This document shows positions 53,258 through 64,000 of a stretch of DNA of 64,000 nucleotides, in pieces. A model generated the notes under the pieces. It made no database searches. It was not told where the DNA came from and saw nothing but the letters and a program-made list of their open reading frames with translations. Source of the stretch: Isoetes taiwanensis. Taxonomy: Eukaryota; Streptophyta; Lycopodiopsida; Isoetales; Isoetaceae. The stretch covers positions 62,001 to 126,000 of the forward strand of contig JAJEKV010000390.1 of NCBI GenBank assembly GCA_021234155.1. The letters are read 5' to 3'. The translations under genes and the position numbers were made by a program. Position 1 is the stretch's first letter, and each line of letters starts with the position of its first letter.

Positions 53258-54567
53258 GATTCTTGTCCTCAAGGAGCGGCTCCAGACCATGGAGCCATAA
53301 CATCCGGATATTGAGTCATGAAGCGATGGCTCTCCCACGTCGCCTGAGGGCGGGGTCTATGGTTCCATTTCACCCGAAATTCCATCGGTCTCTTTGGCGG
53401 ATCCACTATCAGGAATTCAATATTCTTTCAGGGTAGGGATTCTATCCAACTCTACCATGTGTTCTGAGAAGGCACAACATTAGCTGGCTTTCCCAGGCGG
53501 TGCTGGCTGCATGAAAAAGCTGGATGAATGTCACATTGATTGGGAGTTGCAACTTGAAGGCAACATCACTATATTTCTTCAAAATCTTATAAGGACCATC
53601 GTATCTTGGGAGAGCTTTGGTTTCTTTCACGAAAGCAATGGCAATATTGCTTTTCTTTTCGGGATTTGCGGGGAAGACCACTGCGAAGATACACCATCGA
53701 CCTTCATGCAACTCGATCGGGGCTCTCTCGACAAATTGGCACGTGCCCTTGCCCGATCCACGGGGGCATCTCATATGCAATTGACACAACCCAAGTGTCA
53801 CATCCATGCCTTCAAGCATACTTATAGCAGCAAGAGTTTTCAGCCCATCAAAACCAAGTGATCTGAGGTCCCGGGATTTCTTGCAAACATAGCCACAAAC
53901 GGGCTAGTTTTGATGCTCTGTTGGAACCCATTATTGTAAGAAAACTCTACAATTGGCAAATAGTCCTCCCATCTGGATTGCTGAGTGGCGACATAAGATC
54001 TCAGCATATCCTCTAGAATCTGATTCACTTTTCGGGTTTGCCCATCCGCTTTTGGGATGATCTCCACTAGAGAGTGAAGAGTGCATTTTAATGCGAGAAC
54101 AATTCCACTTTAAATTCGATGAATTTCACATCTCGATTGCTTACAATAGCTTTGGGTAATCCAAAAATAGGGAATACATGTTGCATATAAGCTTTGGCCA
54201 CCACCAAGCCATCAGCATTCTTTGTCAGAGGTATAAAGCGTGCATACTTCGTCAATCTATCCACAATGACAAGTATCTGAGTATAGTGATGCACAGTACG
54301 AGGCAACTTTATAATGAAATCCATAGCGATTTCATTCCATCTCTCCTCTGGCACAGGCAGAGGTTGCAATAGCCCTGGAGTCTTGCCTCGACTCGCTTTA
54401 ACCTGCTGACAAGTCTCACAAACTTTTACATATTCCTGCACATCCTCTTTCAAGCTAGGCCAATAAAATATTCTTTTGAGCGATTCATATGTTTTCCACT
54501 CACTTCCATGCCCAGCATAAGGTGCATCATGGAATTCGCTCAATAACTGCTTTCTCAAAGTGTCCAC
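53258..54567 (-). pseudogene. Gypsy integrase with chromodomain-like end, broken
   Basis: 54567-54088 contains the zinc-binding HHCC part (HDAPYAGHG, FYWPSLKEDV, CETCQQVK) and the start of the catalytic core (WNEIAMDFIIKLP, VDRLTKYARFIPL). The second catalytic block reads VSNRDVKF where SDRD is usual, so the key Asp is Asn. 54067-53840 contains DGQTRKVNQILEDMLRSY, where the usual catalytic Glu of TERVN is lost. 53819-53442 contains LPRYDGPYKILKKYSDVAF, the integrase C-terminal region. After a frame change near 53400, VKWNHRPRPQATWES follows, a chromodomain-like pattern. Strand transfer by this copy is not possible. Confidence 0.8.
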
Positions 54568-54685
54568 AGCGGGAACATAAATACGCCCCTTATGATATCA
54601 GAGTCCATTCTGGATATCCCAAGCATCAGGTAACTTGGATAGATGCTGCATACTCACAATATAGGCATCCAAGTCATATGCTTGC

Positions 54686-55866
54686 TTAAATTTCACATTG
54701 AACCATTACATTTACTTCCCGAACCCTAGAAAGAGCATCAGCAACAGGATTCTTTTTCCCGGGAAGATGTTCAACATGAAAATGGAATTGAGAAAGAAAG
54801 TCCAACCATCTAGCTTGCCTTGGACTTACCTCGGCCTGGCTCTGCAGGAATTTCAAGGGTTTATGATCAGTATAGACCACAAACTCACATTTATTGCGGA
54901 GATACTATTTCCAGACTTTGAGCTCATGAACCATTGCCAGTAACTCCTGCTCATATGTGGAATAGTTCTTCTCAACAGCATTGAGTTGGCGACTTTCATA
55001 CGCCCTACCATCCTGCATGAGAACAGCACCAATGGCATAACCACATGCATCTGTGTAAACCTCATAAGCTTTACTCATGTCTGGAATCAATAGAATAGGC
55101 GCTGAGGTTAGCAACCTCTTTAGCATATCCATTGCCTGCTACTGCTTCATTGTCCATTGCCACTGGACATTAGTTTTCAACAACATAGTTAAAGCAGCTG
55201 CAATCTTGGCAAACTTCCAGACAAATTTGCGGTAATAACTGGCCAATCCCAAGAAACTACGCAACTCAGATACATTCTTTGGCACAGGCCAAAACTGAAT
55301 TGCCTCTGTCTTCTTGGGATCCACAGCTACACCTTCCGTAGATATAATCTGGCCCAAATATTCCATCTGTGCTTTCAAAAATTCGCATTTTGACATCTTT
55401 GCATACAACTTATGCGGTCTGAGCAGAGTTAGCACAGAGCGCAAATGATTCAAATGCTCCTCTAAGGTTTTGCTATACACCAGGATATCGTCTAAAAATA
55501 CTTCAACAAAAGTATCAAGACATCCTGCAAAAACGTCATTCATCATCTGGAAAAAGTAGCAGAAGCATTCGTTAGTCCAAAAGGCATCACCAAAAATTCG
55601 AAATGACCAAAGGTGGTCCTGAAGGCAGTCTTATGCACATCCGACTCCTTCACCCTTATCTGGTGATAACCACTGCGCAAATCCAACTTAGAAAAATATT
55701 TAGCTCCTGTTAATCTATCCATAATCTCGTCAATTCTAGGTAAAGGGTATTTATTCTTGATCGTGATCTTATTCAAGGCACGATAATCAATGCACATCCG
55801 CATTGATCCGTCTTTTTTCTTGACTAGAATGACAGGAGCACCATAAGGGGATTTGCTAGGTCTCAC
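54686..55866 (-). pseudogene. Gypsy reverse transcriptase and RNase H, broken
   Basis: 55866-55543 carries RT motifs ([50 protein letters not shown]). One extra T near 55550 shifts the frame, and 55546-55139 continues with VFLDDILVYSKT, the catalytic DD box, then YLGQIISTEGV and LRSFLGLASYYRKF. RNase H follows in 55132-54905 (YTDACGYAIGAVLMQDGR, YEQELLAM) and 54880-54686 (VYTDHKPLKFL, ADALSRV). The domain order is typical of Ty3/gypsy. The homopolymer shift could be a real mutation or an assembly error. Confidence 0.85.
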
Positions 55867-56299
55867 AAACCCTTTGGCTAACAGCTCATGAACCTGCTTC
55901 TTTACCTCCTCTTATTCCAATATGGACAATCTATAAGGGTCGCTAAACACGGGTTTGGATCCGTGCTCTAAATCAATCTCATGTTCAATCTCTACTAGGT
56001 GGAAGGCCTTCGTGCGGTTCCTCGGGAACACATCCCGAAATTCATACAACAGATCCTCGCAGAACTCTCTCGGCCTTTTGAATCCTCTATGACCTCAATA
56101 TCGCACTCATATGACAAAGACTCAAAAGCGGGATAACATTCATCAATAAATAGAAGGAAACATTGATTGGAAGATTTACGCACGGGTTTCTTGACCTGAG
56201 CTGACGACGATCGATCTTGAAGCTCCATGCCAAAGGACTCCCCGGCAGATAGATCTCCGATCCCATCGTGCTTCGGCGTCACGGTGGGTGTTCCAATCT

Positions 56300-56700
56300 A
56301 TTGCCGAAGAGGCTTAACCCATCGCAACCATGTTATCCCCAAAGACTACATCATATAGGCCAACATCCAAGAGGTCAAAATCAAGCTTTTCCCGGTAGCC
56401 TTGAATACACAAGGGCACCTCAATGCCTTTACGATCCTCCACCCGAGAATCATTCACAAAGGCCCATCTACCTTGTACTTATTAGTCTTTACACAAGGTA
56501 GGTGCGGTTCTTCCACCAACTTAGAAGATATAAACATGTCGAAGAGCCACAACCCAATAACACAATAACGTTTCGCCCATGATTTCGCCAAGAATCTAAT
56601 AACTCGCCCAAACAAACATATCCATGATGTCTTTGCTTGCGTGCTTATCCAAATACAAGACGGCTCTTCCATGGCAATGGCTAAAACCGATTAGATTCCA
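56300..56700 (-). pseudogene. Gypsy protease region
   Basis: On the minus strand near 56420-56310 a translated stretch reads VPLCIQGYREKLDFDLLDVG, followed by LYDVVFGDNMV. This is the place and pattern of the retropepsin C-terminal half (LPL...D.ILG..W). The DSGAS active site is not legible. The region between here and the RT has stops and frame changes. Confidence 0.45.
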
Positions 56701-56763
56701 ATACTTCTTCACTTTTTTTCACGTTTGCTTTCTTGTTATCGACTTTCTTGTTCATTGGGCGAG

Positions 56764-57538
56764 CATTCACGACTAATGTGCCCGGGCTCCCCACACCTAT
56801 GGCGTAAAATCCCCTTCCCGGGACCAATCCGACTTAGAGTCCGCCACGCTTCTTAGACTCTCCACCGCAGGACTTAGGCTTAGGTCGCCGGACTTTTCGG
56901 ACTTTTTTTCTTCTTGAAAACCTGTTTTTCTTCTTTGAGAACTTCCGGGACGTCCTCTTAAAAGACTCATCCTCTTCCCCAAGCTGACGAGCCAACATCG
57001 TTGCCCTCTCAAAATCCCCGGGCTTCAACCCGATTATCTGCATCTTGAGAGCAACACTGGATAGACCACCTAGAAAGAAATCAACCTACCGAGCCTCGGA
57101 CAAGTCTCCAACCCTATGGATATAATCCCGTACCTTATTGATATAAGCACTAAGAGAACTCCGCTTCACATAGGGCAGCTTCTCAAGTGCATCACGAGCA
57201 TCATGCTGAGGTGCATACTCCCCAATAAAGTATTTCCTGAAATCAGACCAAGTATTCACCTCCTTCTTCATGGTAGGACCATTCCACCAACTGTAGGCAT
57301 CCGATTTCAGCCGCATCTGCTCAATAAACAACCGCGTCTTATCCTCTTTATTGGTAGCCTCAAAAAAGGTCTCAAGCTTGTCAATCCAAGCCATCGCCTC
57401 CAAAGATTGCCCTTTACCATCCCAATCCGGATCTTTGTGCGCTCGAGACTGCGGATGTCCTCCTTGCTCAATCCGGAACTCTTCGGATGGCGCTCCATAG
57501 CAAAGACTAGTACCAGCTACATCCGGGTCCACCACCAC
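56764..57538 (-). pseudogene. Gypsy gag (capsid and degraded zinc knuckle)
   Basis: 57538-57086 includes AMAWIDKLETFFEAT, RLKSDAYSWWNG and WSDFRKYFIGEYAP, the Retrotrans_gag capsid pattern. Then 57043-56834 (LKPGDFERATMLARQLGEED) is followed by a very Lys/Arg-rich stretch. Around 56810-56764 CGEPGHISREC is a CCHC zinc knuckle whose first Cys is not visible. The frame is interrupted near 57086 and 56834. Confidence 0.8.
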
Positions 57539-57847
57539 AACTGCCGGAGACTTCCCTTCTCCGGAGACTTCCCTAGGCCATCCGTGCCAGCAAGGGTCTC
57601 CAATACAGTTCTCATGGTACCGAGTGTCTAATCATGCCTTGAGGTTTCACAGACTCCCAAAAATCCTCGCCCATTTGGTGCGCATGGTTCTGTGTTCTTA
57701 CGCGGGTTTTCAGACGCTGAAAGCAGCTAGCCCTCGTGACACCGGGTTCCTCCTCCATAGGAGTCGCTCTTTCACACAAGTATATGCGCAGACTAGTCTC
57801 GGCAGGTGCTCCATCTCGGCTACTAAAGGTCCAAGCCGCAACTTAGG

Positions 57848-57857
57848 CTCGATACCA
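57848..57857 (-). other. Primer-binding site of the gypsy element
   Basis: On the minus strand TGGTATCGAG follows the 5' LTR. It matches the initiator-Met tRNA type (TGGTATCAGAGC) except for a missing AG or equivalent, so it is probably a small deletion. Confidence 0.55.
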
Positions 57858-57859
57858 TC

Positions 57860-59443
57860 ACCATTTAACCAAAATTTTAGTACCAAAAATTTCGATTTGT
57901 ATTCACATCAAACCATCAGAGTACATAGAACAAGTACTGCCTCCCACGAGGCTATATACATGAAAGCCACGTATACAGATAACGAGATGACAACACAAGA
58001 TAACTAGATGCGCACGTACGCTCCACCAGCTATCAAACAACCTGCACAAGCTTCCACGTGTTAGTAACATGCATAAGCGTTATCCGGTAGTGTCAACCCG
58101 AAGCAATGACTGACGGACTGCAAGAACACCCATATGGAATCCATCACACGCACCATAGCATCTGCCACGCAGACACACCCCACCATATCTAGATAGTACG
58201 TCGTCTAGAACCCCCGCGCTGATGGATCCAAAGTGAGGGAGAAACTGCAAGCAACATAAGTCCCTGGGCTGTTAGACTTTTGGTTCCACCCATCACCGTT
58301 CCATAGCAGTGATGAGGTTCACCTCACCAACACCGATGGATCTTATCCGATAAGCCACGCTTATCTATGCCATTGCTATGCGTAAAACTCCCACAGATAA
58401 GTACTTGAGGCACCTATCCCTGTATCACAAGGATACATTCGCAGAGGCCCTGCTTTCACTAGACTGTTGGTGTTCCTATCATGTCGTCCCATACCGACAC
58501 CATATCACACCGCACTAGCACTTACAAGCCCCATTTAAACGAGTATTACTTTAGAAGGCAATCAGCAAAGAAGGAGCTTGGCGACTTTGGCTTAATTCTA
58601 GCGGCAAGTAGCATTAGCTATTAACCGCTATACGGCCCTGCCAAAACCAGAGAAGCTTAAAGCCTTTCTCGAAGTTAAGTTGCAGGTTTACCAAGTAAGG
58701 GAAGGGATTAAACAATTCACAAATGAGCACAGCCCTCAACCGTGTCAATCTCATTGCTCTGGTTTCAGGGGGAATTTTTTCAATCACTGGCAATCTTTTC
58801 CTTACTATATTACTTATCCTTACTATATTACTTACAGTAGACTAAGCCATAAAGGCGACTACCAGAATACAGTCGGTTAAGCTTACCAGTACCAGCTTCT
58901 CTACAGTGACTTCAGTCCCGCAGTCCCTCAGACCAGACTATCCCTTAATTTGCAACTCCCTTACCCGGTTCTGCCTATTGGCTTGCCAACAGCTCCTCCC
59001 TTTCCTCCCAGGAGTAACTACCGCTTCAGTAGTCTTTCCAGATTCTCCTCCTGTTGCCTTCCGGCCTGCCCCCTATAACAGGCCACCGTCCCTCTTTGTT
59101 GAGGCCCCTGCCCACATGGCAGGGCCACGTGGCAACTACCAGCAGTAGGCGATCCTGCCAGAACAGATCCGGTGACCCAGGTCGGCCGTCAATGCTGCAG
59201 GAGAAGTCGCAGGTGGCATCCCCCAATTAAAGGGGTGCTCACCTTTTTAACATGCCATGGTTTTTAAACCATTAAGGTATTTATAACCTTAGCTTTAAAT
59301 ATAACCCAACATTTATTGCCTTGTTATTGCATGAAGGAAAATAATTCCAAACACCGTATGCTTATTTCCAAACCCAATAACCAGGCAACGTCGTATCCTA
59401 GTCTACCATGCCGTGGTGCACCGCGACAACTTAGACCATAACA
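57860..59443 (-). repeat. 5' LTR of the gypsy element, with an internal deletion
   Basis: Matches 51547-53243 but is about 130 bp shorter at its element-5' side: TTAGAC is joined directly to CATAACA at 59431-59443. Identity between LTRs is patchy: long identical blocks alternate with short patches (for example 58180-58290 against 51870-51980) that differ strongly. Confidence 0.85.
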
Positions 59444-59448
59444 GTCAA

Positions 59449-62400
59449 TGTGCATATGAGTAGAGGCATGCGTTTATAAAAGGCATCCGACAGCCAAACA
59501 ATAAGCCACCAAGAATAGAAATTCCACTTTGTAAGTTATGCACCAACAATTTGAAGCCTAAAAATCACACAAAATACACTTTACATAAGAAAAAAAGATA
59601 AGAATTTGCACATCTCTACCCACTTAAACGTTGAGTTCACACATTGTGCTGGCGAAAGGCGTCTTAAATATCACCCTGCTATTTCATCCAGAAATAAAAA
59701 CTCGCATCTGCATTTGTGAAAGTAGTATTCAGATTACCTACAGAGCGCAACACCTTATATCTTTATCGAAAAGTAGCACAAATAATTTACATTTGCATGC
59801 TTCTTCCAATTGCAGAAGTGAAGCTTCCCTTCAAATTTACTAAAAGAGAATTGTATTCTGATACAACAAATGTTATTGTTATTTATTATGACAAACAAAA
59901 AACCCGTTCAACAATTCAAACCAAATAGTGGTCCAGATGTAAAACATTACCTCTACTTTTCCAATAGCACCAATATCTGCAGCATCAAATCAAGAAAGAA
60001 GAATAGAGCATTAGAATTTGGCCGATCCAAATTGATCAAAAAAAATAGCAAAGGGAAGGTTGAGGTAACAAAAGTCACGAAAATCTCAGTTACCTGATAC
60101 AAACAACAGCCAGAAATCTTTTCCCTTCGTATATGTTATAGCGGATGTTACTGTCCGCCTGCCCGCATTGTTGGCTGAACATAGCATTATGTTAGTGATT
60201 AGAAAAGCAAATCTGATCTTACACATGGGCAGGAATGCCATGTGCATACCTGTTGACGCTATTGCTGATGCTGCTGGTGCTGAGGCAACAACATAAAATC
60301 GATCGTTTATGTTAGAGAAAACCCCTACAAAAATCAATCATATCTTCAACATATCCTCAAATGCTCAGAAAGGTTTTGTTCATCCGAAAACGAAATGCAT
60401 AAGTCCAGAAATCATTGTTGTTAGGATGAATTTTGCAAAACTGAGCATCAGATTCACATGTAATGCACAGAACAAAACAGATTTGAATTTTCTATGGAAT
60501 TTGATGGAATGCTCATGCAAAGAAAGAAAAATGATGTGGCTCTGAAATTTGATAGTGGGATGAAAAGGCTTCAAGAATAGGCTATGATATGCTTGACTGT
60601 AAATCTAGCAGGTTTTATAAAATGAGCTAATACGGGCAGCTTCATGCTATCTATAACACTCACTCTATTGCATAGACTTTATTCAATGAATGAGTGACCA
60701 AAATGAATGCTGGAATAATATGTAGATGGCCAAAATGTCCAAACCCCTATTCCAAAGCAAATATCAAAGACGGAAAATCAGCACATTCTTAGTCAGAAGA
60801 TGTAAGGAAAGAGCAGAAGAATCAAGGGCATGTAATCTATGATAAGGAAACTTACCTGCATTCAAAATAGAGTTGAATTTCTGGAAAATAAAGTTGGATT
60901 TCTGCAAAACAGCAAGAAATATAAGACGCCTGAAAAACCCAAATGCTCCATAAAACTATTTACTTGGCTATTTCTTCCAGCAGTCAGCAGCTCGTAACGG
61001 CCTGTATGTAAATATGAATAAGCAATCCAGGCTTTAGAAAGTAAAGTAAGAGCATTGGAGCCATTTGCATTTGCTACATGACTTTGAAAATGGCCGCCAT
61101 GCAGGGCTTTGTATCATAATTTGTTGAAGGAAAAGAGAAGTAAGACAGAACTGTAAAGTATAACAGTTCATTTTAGTACTCGGAACAACAAGTAAAGGGA
61201 AAGCTTTGCTGCACAAAACATATGACATTGTATGTGTAAAGAACTTAATCCAATCCAAAGCACACAGCTCTGAGTCTTCCTACGGTTGATTCAGCTACAT
61301 CCGTATGCCAGCCCCACCAAGCAAGATAACATTAAGCTGAAAGCATCTTAAGGGTAATATGTTCCGATGTTTGTGGGCTATATGAAAGTCTCCTCAGCCA
61401 ACAGATCTAGATATGTTGTGACTCTTGTGCAAAACTTTGTGGCTGCAATGAAATTAGCTTCTGGCATCTAACCAAGAGAGTAGTCTCCTATCATCTCTTT
61501 ATGGAGCATAGGAACTACCTTGTATAACGTGCTTCTCTAGTAAAATACGCAGATAACCCATATCTGAACATACAGGTGCCTTCTAGAATGCCCAGATCAT
61601 TGACACTGTAAGTATGATCTCTCTGTAAGATGGTAGTTGATTTAAAGTCCAGCTTATTAAACCTATGCTGGGCATAAATTAAATGCATACATACCTGGTA
61701 TTCCACTTTGATCATAAAAAGTAACCCTTGCATTAGTTTGGTGGCGCATATTGGTATTTCCACTTTAATCATAAAAAAGTGGCATATATTCCGCAAATTC
61801 CTTGAAATATCTCTTAGACAATAATACTGAGCAATTTGTATAAAACCTTGTTCATGGACATGCATTGTCAACTCTGCCTCAAGCACATGTATTCTGCAAA
61901 TAAAAACAAACAGTAAGAATAACAACAGACTATGAAAATATTAGAAAGGAACCAATATAGATTAACACAAATGTTTCAAGAGAAAAGAATGAGAGGAAAA
62001 TATGTGTAACCTTTCAGAGGCAGAAAATCCGATGTTTTTGGCAGTAGATATGCCATTCAAATGGTTTGACATAACGTATATAAATCTTTGAATGTAAAAA
62101 GATTAACGTGAAGGATGAATAAAACCCAATCTGCAAGGAATGGCCACCATAAAGACAGTTTCAAAATTTCATATGCATGGCTGCCATTCAAAATACGTGA
62201 AATGCCAATGAATAACAAAAAGCAGAACCACCCATAAAACTGCACTTACCAGGGCCTTCACGTAACGCCGGATTGTGAGTGAAGGCTCCTTCTGCTTGCA
62301 GCAAGCTCAAGGTGTATTCTTGTAGAAGAACCTTACAAATAGAAAATGGGGACTTGCTTGCCAAAAAATGGAGAGCTGTGTTGAGAACGGACATGCAAGA

Positions 62401-62680
62401 ACAAAGAAGCTCTATAGCTGCGTCTACGCATCTCCAAGAACAGAAAAAATTTAAGAGAAAAAAGAAGGGATCCATGTCGCAGACCTATCAGCCAGGTTTT
62501 AGTCTCTTGCCAGCAGACTCTGCAAAATGTTCTGACCAGCCCTTTACCACACCATTGCCAGTTCTGTCACTTCATCAATTTGCCCTACTGCCGTCGTCGT
62601 CAGGAGCAAGAAATCAGGAAGAGCATGGCCGTTTTGGCCTCCATCATCATCATCATAGTGAGAGAAAGCGAGAAAACGTA
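59449..62680 (-). other. Possible multi-exon minus-strand gene, unidentified
   Basis: Short minus-strand segments are flanked by splice-like signals. 62475-62250 ends AFTHNPALREGP before GTAAGT. 61895-61760 contains HVLEAELTMHVHEQGF. 60280-60255 ends before GTATGCAC. 60178-60098 can be read QQCGQADSNIRYNIYEGKRF followed by LAVVCIR before GTAACTG. Joined in one phase, the last two stay open. I do not recognise the product, and no long frame supports it. The rest of the region shows no other feature. Treat as a hint only. Confidence 0.2.
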
Positions 62681-62688
62681 AAAACGTT

Positions 62689-62963
62689 ATGAATTTTTGC
62701 CCGGAAAAATCAAGGAATATCGCCAAAAACTAAGTGTACGATAATTTTGCCCGGAAAATAGAAAAGCGGAGTTATATTTGCCGGAAAAAGCGTTAGCTCG
62801 TCGTTAGCAAACCGGAAAAAAAACTAGATCCATGAATTTTTGCCCGGAAAAATCAAGGAATATCGCCAAAAACTAAGTGTACGATAATTTTCCCGGAAAA
62901 TAGAAAAGCGGAGTTATATTTGCCGGAAAAAGCGTTACCTCGTCGTTAGCAAACCGGAAAAAT
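62689..62963. repeat. Tandem duplication, period 143 bp, two copies
   Basis: Both copies start ATGAATTTTTGCCCGGAAAA and end GTTAGCAAACCGGAAAA with only about three differences. CCGGAAAA recurs five times in each copy. A (CAT)n run lies just before at 62642-62656. Confidence 0.85.
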
Positions 62964-64000
62964 GTCGATTTGCTTTATCATATTCTGCCACATGCCAAGC
63001 CATGCATCTTCTTTTTTATTTTAGGATGGAGTTGGGAAGTGTGTCGGGAACGCCGCATGTTACGCCGCATGCGGCGTTCCTTTCCCGCTTGCGGCTGCTC
63101 TTGTGGGACGCGGCTGGCAACATTGATTGCCAGTTTTTGAAATGTATGAGGTCTTTCAATGCTCCCACCTCTCGAATTTGCATACTCCTCTCTGTCTTCT
63201 ATTTTGGCACTCCCAGCTATGGCAGAAGCTCTTTCATCACAGGTAAGGTTTTACATCTGGCTTAACCATTCCGCTATGGATTGAGCTTTCATGATTTCCA
63301 ATTCCGAAAACATTTCCCTGTTAGAATTTTTCTTGCATTCTTCACCATTTCATCCATTCAATCCTCTGCCATGCATTTTTCTTCATGGTTTCATGGTTCT
63401 TGGCGTTATGAAGCAGAAATCTTCATGATTCTTGCTCGGACCGTTGTGTCTTAAATCGTCGGCGATAGGAGGTTTTTAAAGTGCGGTTTATCCTCGTACC
63501 TCCGGTTTCTTCCTCCAACAACGCCTTTTATGCTTTTGAGCTGATATTCATCGCCCCAAGCATCCAAATATTTTTTTTTCCGGTGCCAAAGCTGGAGGAG
63601 GTAAATCCTAATACCCTAATCCTGGGACGGGCCATAAAGATGGGTTATTCAAATTTTTCTTTGATCTCATTTTCATGCTTGATTCGATGTTTTAAAAGGT
63701 ATTAATTTGCTTCATTGTTCTTAAATTCATCTCCTTTTGATTTCTTTGCAGTGCTTCGCCTCCACCTTCCAGGTTTTCGATTCCTTTGCAGGGCTTCAAA
63801 ATGGTGAATCCCAGGCAGTAGCATAGTTCTTTTCTCTTCCTATGTTCAAGAAACGAAGCCGTTCTGGCCGCTTCAATATTTTTGCAGTTTAAGCTAGGCG
63901 GAAGGTAGTTTTCCAATGTCTTTTCTCTTCTATTACAGTTTTGGCATTTTAAAGTGTGCTCCTAAGCTACCTTTGTGGTTTGCTTGCAGTGTTAAGAGTC
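62964..64000. other. Region without a recognised gene
   Basis: A GC-rich inverted repeat GGAACGCCGCATG ... CATGCGGCGTTCC lies at about 63045-63080. The remainder resembles 5' leader or intron DNA of a plus-strand gene beyond the window (several TTGCAG and GGTAAG signals), but no coding family can be named. Confidence 0.3.

Larger units (their letters stand above)
51547..59443 (-). mobile_element. Full-length Ty3/gypsy LTR retrotransposon, inactive
   Basis: Bounded by the 5-bp target duplication GTCAA (51542-51546 and 59444-59448). The plus-strand ends are TGTTACG...CATAACA. LTRs are 51547-53243 (3' LTR in element orientation) and about 57860-59443 (5' LTR). Coding order on the minus strand is gag, protease, reverse transcriptase, RNase H, integrase and a chromodomain-like end, as in plant gypsy elements. 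The Met-type primer-binding site lies at about 57848-57857 and the polypurine tract at 53244-53257. All frames are broken and the integrase catalytic residues are changed. It sits within the presumed Helitron body. Confidence 0.9.

Overview
The window is nuclear DNA of a land plant. It has spliced GT-AG genes with plant-type products, a plant-like intronless histone H3, a PLS-type PPR pseudogene, plant Ty3/gypsy and LINE remnants, and AT-rich intergenic DNA dense in repeats. The PPR repeat wording and the long repeat-rich spacers suggest a seed-free vascular plant, most likely a fern. That is a guess from style and not from any database match. Only two genes look intact: a seven-exon MOB1 (453-2071, +) and a one-exon histone H3 (40411-40821, +). 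Nearly everything else is mobile DNA in various stages of decay.

Layout. 1-2.1 kb: MOB1. 4.9-6.1 kb (-): a broken gene with the Crypton-like tyrosine-recombinase (ZMYM/QRICH1-type) domain. 7.3-8.6 kb: a dead LINE. 8.6-28.6 kb: a head-to-tail array of four copies (A-D) of one roughly 7-kb unit. Each unit starts with a promoter-like repeat cluster and a short plus-strand gene of unknown type, and carries a minus-strand transposase-like gene (coiled coil, DUF8039-like, DUF7869-like). Copy B is an internal-deletion derivative. Copies A and C carry lineage-specific insertions: a foldback pair, a hairpin-ended element, a hAT MITE and a GC-rich LINE fragment. Because other copies provide empty sites, these insertions can be dissected by eye. 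28.6-33.5 kb: gene-poor DNA ending in a Helitron-type 3' terminus. 33.65-39.72 kb: two head-to-tail members of a hairpin-ended repeat family, including a purine-rich stretch and a long GA microsatellite.

40.4-45.3 kb: histone H3, followed by a 4-kb insertion bounded by perfect 122-bp direct repeats and carrying a second Crypton-like recombinase pseudogene. 46-50.7 kb: small repeats, a PPR pseudogene, and an LTR plus primer-binding-site fragment. 50.7 kb: a second Helitron 3' terminus (minus orientation). 51.5-59.4 kb: a full-length but dead Ty3/gypsy element (minus strand) with a 5-bp target duplication. 59.4-64 kb: no gene recognised with confidence; some splice-like short open segments and a 143-bp tandem duplication.

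The most unusual material is (1) the hairpin-ended family at 14356-14970 and 33651-39716. Its 5' end is repeated inverted just before a 3' terminal palindrome, both features covary between members, and it inserts without a target duplication. (2) The tyrosine-recombinase gene flanked by 122-bp perfect repeats beside histone H3.
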